A stretch of 8,570 nt of DNA from Chloroflexota bacterium (GTDB lineage Bacteria; Chloroflexota; UBA5177; JANWHV01), in the NCBI GenBank assembly GCA_025924845.1, contig JAICHN010000226.1, positions 1 through 8,570 of the forward strand, given 5' to 3'. This document shows positions 5,460 to 8,570 of this stretch, piece by piece. The notes under the pieces were generated by a model. It worked only from the letters and a program-made list of their open reading frames with translations. It made no database searches and was not told the origin of the DNA. Numbering within the stretch: the first letter of the stretch is position 1; every line of letters starts with the position of its first letter. The position numbers and the translations under genes were made by a program.

Positions 5460-8400
5460 GCGATCAATCGCGAATATCCCTTGATCCGACTGCCCTGTTT
5501 TCGTTGACGGGTTTGCTCGCCGACCGCGATGGCGACGGGCTTCCTGAGACCGTGCGCGCCCTTCTCGTCTTAGGCGAGGGCGCGGCGCTCCCCGAGCAAC
5601 TGGCCGCCGTAAACCTGGCCGCTCGGCTCGGCTTCGAGACGCTCGCCTTCGAGCTTCCCCTGGCGATGAGCGATCCCGCGTACGCGGAACCGGCGTTCAC
5701 CGATCCGCTGGAAAATTCGGTCGGTGCGCGCATTCCCGTGTATCCTGGACGCCCCGGCACGCTGTCCCGCCAGTGCCCAGAGGCTCTGGCGCGCCTGCTT
5801 AAGGCATGCAGTCCTGGCGAAGGCATCATCGCCGTGTCAGCCGGCACGCCTGTGGCTGTGCTTATTGGCGGCGCCGATCCTGTCGGCCTCCATATCGCGG
5901 CCCTTGCCGCGTGTACCGACCGCGTTTCGACCGGCACGGCCCTTTCCGACACGAGCGTGGAAATTCGGGCCGTGCGCGTCTCAGCCTTGACCGACCCCGC
6001 GCTCGAGCGTGTGTCTGTCGCTTCCGCGCGGTTCGATCTCGCGCTCGATGGAGAATCAGCGGCCACGGCCGTGCCGCTCCGCTCGCTGGCCGATCTCTTC
6101 GGTCCTGCCGGCCTGGCCGTGGATGACGATGGCGACCTTCTGCCGGATCGTTCGCGCACCCGACTCGTCTTACCGGCCGACCTTTCGCCGCGTGAGGCTG
6201 TTGCCGCTGTCCACCTTGCGGCCCGCATCGGACTGGAAACGCTTGGCCTCGCCTTTCCCCTCGCGGTTGATGCCCTGTACTACAAGGCGGCGGACCACGA
6301 GATACCGCTGATAGTCCAGCCGCTCACCGCGCCCGCCGCCGCCAATGGCGCCGGTTCAGTTCGCCTTGTCTCCCAGGCGGAAAGCCACGAGATTCGCCTT
6401 GGCGGTAACGGGGAGGGCAGAGCCACCGCCCTGGAGGCCCTTGCCGGTCTCGATGTTGGGGTGCGGGCTGAGCAAAGCTCGCCGGCCGACCTCGAGCGGG
6501 GGATGGAGCGCCTGCTCGCCCTCGCTGACCCCGGTTCCGCCCTCTGTGCAGTTTTGCCGGCGCTGCATTCACTCGGCGCCGGTATAGCGTCGCTCCCCGC
6601 CGCCCCGCTTGACCTTTCGCTTGCTATGCCCTCCTCGATCCCCCTGGACCTGGAAGCAACCACCGCCTGCCTGAGGGATTTGGCAGCCGACGCCGTTCCA
6701 GACCGCGCATCCTCGGTCAACATTCGCCAGGTGAGCGCCGAGTCGTGGCTCGACGAGACGCATAACCTGGCCTGGGAGTTCGAGGACGCATGGCGCCTCG
6801 TGCAATCGGAAATTATGCCGCGTCTTGTCGCCTTGCCTGCGGGCAGCACTGACTGGCATATCGACCTTCGGTTGAGCGAGCCCGAACCTCGGCGCCAAAC
6901 GCTGTACACGGCCATCGCGGCGCAACTGCGATCCGCCGGTATCGCGGTCACCCTCAGCCAGGTACGCATCCTCCCCACCTATCATCAGGGCCGAGCATGG
7001 CTCCTCGAATCGATTTTGCCGCGGTTGCTTGAGGTGCGGCCAACCGGGGTTATCGTTCGCGTCAAGCGCTTCGCCACGACCGGCGCCCTCGAGCTGCCAC
7101 TCCGTTGGCTGCAGGATCTCTTTCCGGCCGATGAGTTGCTGGCGGCGCGTCTTGACCTTGCGGCCTCGGCCATCCAGTTTGAATTGGTCGATGACCTCCC
7201 CGTCACCTATGACGTTGAGGCGTTTGATCGGTCAGGGGCCCCGATACTCTGCGATTCGCTCGACGTGACCGTAACGACCCATCCCTATCTGGCTCGCTTT
7301 CCCGCCTGGGGCACGGTCTCGCCGCCCACGGGGCGTATTCGGCTTACAGTTGGGTCCGAGACGGTGGTAGACCGTCCACTTGCCTCCGATCCCGAGCGGA
7401 TCTGGCGCCTGCTGCACGATACTTTGCTCCCCGAGGTTGAGGCCGCCATCCACCGCCATTGCGGCGGCGATCCGCGCCGCGACCAACAACCCTTTTTCAG
7501 CGAACTGACGGTTGAGGCGTGGCTGAGCGAAGATGATGGGCCGTTGGGAGTGCGCGAGGAACGTAATAGTCCCCTGGAGTCCCTGCACGAGGATATCTAC
7601 TTCGTCCTCCTCGACTACTTTACCGCCCTGATCACTTCCCGCGAACCGGATCCTTACGTCCCGCCCTGGCTTTCGCCGGACAATGAGAGCCGCGCCCGCC
7701 GCGATGTCCGACGTTGGGGGATCGCTCCCGGACGGGTCGTGCCGCTCATTCATCGACGTGACGGGATGGCGCCCACCATACGCATCCGCCTTGAGGGGCC
7801 CGCGCCTACAGCATCCCTAACCTGGCGATGCGGAGGCGCCACCGGCATCCTGCCGCTTCGCCCCAGCCGGGAGGTGAGCGGCACTGTGGTCGGCCTGGAG
7901 TTTCCCGCCCCGCGCACCTCGCAAACGACCACGTTCCCGACCGCGGTGATTGCCTTGAACGGACCCCCCACCGAGCTTGCTCATGCTGACTCCTTGCTGC
8001 GCGCCCTCGGTCGGCTACGGCTCGCCGACATGGAGCCGCCCTTGACGATACCGAACACGCTCGGCCTTCGCCTTGTCTGCGCCGCGGGCGAGACCGTACA
8101 CATCCCGCCGCGCGCCAGACTAGGGGACAGTCATCCTACCGATATGAGTAAGGCAAACGGGCCGTCGCTAGCCGATTCGGTGCCCTGGGATCGCGTGCTC
8201 CGACGTAACGAAGTGAACGATCAAATTCAGCGCCTCGGCAGGTTGCCGGGCATCCATGCATTCGTGGCCGGGCACTCGGCCCTTGGCCGCCCCTTGTGGG
8301 CCATGGAGGTTACCGTGCCGCGCGAGCGTGGTTGGTGGTCCCGTGCCAAGCTCAGCGGCTGGAAGTGCTCGCTCCTCCTCAATGGCCGCCACCACTCCAA

Positions 8401-8570
8401 CGAACCCGCTTCCACCAGCGCTCTCCTCCGCATGGCGGAATTGTTGGCCACGGACGATCAATGGCGGTGTTTTCTCAAAAGGGTGAACGTCATATTTCTG
8501 CCGGGCGAGAACGCGGACGGCATGGATCTGGACGACCTCCTGGTGGCGGAGCACCCAAACTGGATGCACC
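5456..8570 (+). CDS. Giant M14-family zinc carboxypeptidase with long N-terminal region (runs off window end)
   Basis: From the GTG at 5456 the frame stays open for 1038 codons to the window edge. A typical M14 catalytic domain (carboxypeptidase A/T family) starts only near residue 911: GHSALGRPLWAMEV (939-952), the strand CSLLLNGRHHSNEP with zinc motif H980-S-N-E983, then KRVNVIFLPGENADG (1008-1022), where NADG matches the NPDG of classical carboxypeptidases. The third zinc His, substrate Arg and catalytic Glu lie beyond the window. No signal peptide or membrane segment is seen, so it is probably cytoplasmic. Residues 14-70 and 214-270 are an internal duplication (separate entries). Residues 430-670 contain three helices with a W-x-L-x4-[IL]-[ML]-P pattern. 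It overlaps the upstream permease gene by four bases, so it belongs to the transporter operon and may process imported peptides. The full protein could exceed 1200 residues, several times a plain M14 enzyme. The role of the N-terminal region is unknown. Confidence 0.88.
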   Translation, partial: MSDQSRISLDPTALFSLTGLLADRDGDGLPETVRALLVLGEGAALPEQLAAVNLAARLGFETLAFELPLAMSDPAYAEPAFTDPLENSVGARIPVYPGRPGTLSRQCPEALARLLKACSPGEGIIAVSAGTPVAVLIGGADPVGLHIAALAACTDRVSTGTALSDTSVEIRAVRVSALTDPALERVSVASARFDLALDGESAATAVPLRSLADLFGPAGLAVDDDGDLLPDRSRTRLVLPADLSPREAVAAVHLAARIGLETLGLAFPLAVDALYYKAADHEIPLIVQPLTAPAAANGAGSVRLVSQAESHEIRLGGNGEGRATALEALAGLDVGVRAEQSSPADLERGMERLLALADPGSALCAVLPALHSLGAGIASLPAAPLDLSLAMPSSIPLDLEATTACLRDLAADAVPDRASSVNIRQVSAESWLDETHNLAWEFEDAWRLVQSEIMPRLVALPAGSTDWHIDLRLSEPEPRRQTLYTAIAAQLRSAGIAVTLSQVRILPTYHQGRAWLLESILPRLLEVRPTGVIVRVKRFATTGALELPLRWLQDLFPADELLAARLDLAASAIQFELVDDLPVTYDVEAFDRSGAPILCDSLDVTVTTHPYLARFPAWGTVSPPTGRIRLTVGSETVVDRPLASDPERIWRLLHDTLLPEVEAAIHRHCGGDPRRDQQPFFSELTVEAWLSEDDGPLGVREERNSPLESLHEDIYFVLLDYFTALITSREPDPYVPPWLSPDNESRARRDVRRWGIAPGRVVPLIHRRDGMAPTIRIRLEGPAPTASLTWRCGGATGILPLRPSREVSGTVVGLEFPAPRTSQTTTFPTAVIALNGPPTELAHADSLLRALGRLRLADMEPPLTIPNTLGLRLVCAAGETVHIPPRARLGDSHPTDMSKANGPSLADSVPWDRVLRRNEVNDQIQRLGRLPGIHAFVAGHSALGRPLWAMEVTVPRERGWWSRAKLSGWKCSLLLNGRHHSNEPASTSALLRMAELLATDDQWRCFLKRVNVIFLPGENADGMDLDDLLVAEHPNWMH
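5495..5665 (+). repeat. Internal protein repeat A of the M14 peptidase (residues 14-70)
   Basis: This segment reads LFSLTGLLADRDGDGLPETV and continues to LAARLGFETLAFELPLA. A DRDGDG acidic loop, reminiscent of calcium-binding DxDxDG loops, is followed by a hydrophobic strand (ALLVLG), a helix (PEQLAAVNLAARLG) and another strand, suggesting an alpha/beta fold. It aligns without gaps to repeat B with 29 identities in 57 positions by eye. Confidence 0.75.
6095..6265 (+). repeat. Internal protein repeat B of the M14 peptidase (residues 214-270)
   Basis: This segment reads LFGPAGLAVDDDGDLLPDRS and continues to LAARIGLETLGLAFPLA. It keeps the DxDGD loop, the LVL strand, the AAVxLAARxGxETL helix-strand unit and the closing PLA of repeat A. 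After each copy a weaker similarity continues: GEGIIAVSAG then IGGADPVGLHIAALAA in unit A, and GAGSVRLVSQ then LGGNGEGRATALEALA in unit B. The duplicated unit is therefore probably about 120-150 residues. Confidence 0.75.

Noticed and set aside
5464..6228. Minus-strand reading frame of 254 residues opposite the M14 gene
   Set aside because: It is Ala/Arg/Ser-rich and without domains, as expected for antisense of GC-rich coding sequence. The + strand frame shows family motifs and an internal protein repeat.
1..8570. CRISPR arrays, insertion sequences, integrases or attachment sites
   Set aside because: I saw no regularly spaced direct repeats, transposase motifs or terminal inverted repeats. 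The window looks like chromosomal operon structure.

Overview
The window is GC-rich bacterial DNA with tightly packed genes, almost all on the + strand. The phylum cannot be fixed from the sequence. The HipA-like kinase, the FadR-type regulator and the very large M14 peptidase would fit a Chloroflexota-like or other GC-rich soil or thermophile lineage, but this is an inference from general familiarity with these families.

Layout. Positions 1-176 hold the 5' end of a HipA-family kinase gene on the - strand, cut by the window edge. A 239-bp divergent intergenic region with a foldable dyad follows, then a small cupin gene (416-760) with a strong ribosome binding site. The spacer 761-1021 carries a stem-loop, an operator-like dyad and a promoter-like element ahead of a FadR-subfamily GntR regulator (1022-1801). 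From 1943 a transporter operon begins: a family 5 (Dpp/Opp-type) extracellular solute-binding protein with a Sec signal peptide (1943-3523), a strong intercistronic hairpin (3557-3594), two DppB/DppC-type permeases (3615-4535 and 4551-5459), and an overlapping GTGA junction into a reading frame that stays open for 3.1 kb to the window end (5456-8570). That last gene encodes more than 1038 residues. Its C-terminal part enters an M14 zinc carboxypeptidase domain (an HxxE zinc motif at residues 980-983, then an NADG motif), after roughly 900 residues of non-catalytic sequence that includes a clear internal duplication.

How the genes may work together. The binding protein and the two permeases would import peptides or a related oligomeric ligand. 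The translationally coupled, apparently cytoplasmic M14 peptidase would trim or remodel what is imported. The upstream FadR-type regulator is the natural candidate for ligand-responsive control. The ATPase subunits (DppD/DppF) are not in the window, so they lie downstream of the peptidase gene or elsewhere. The most unusual item is the giant M14 protein with duplicated DxDGD alpha/beta units, encoded directly in a peptide-transport operon.
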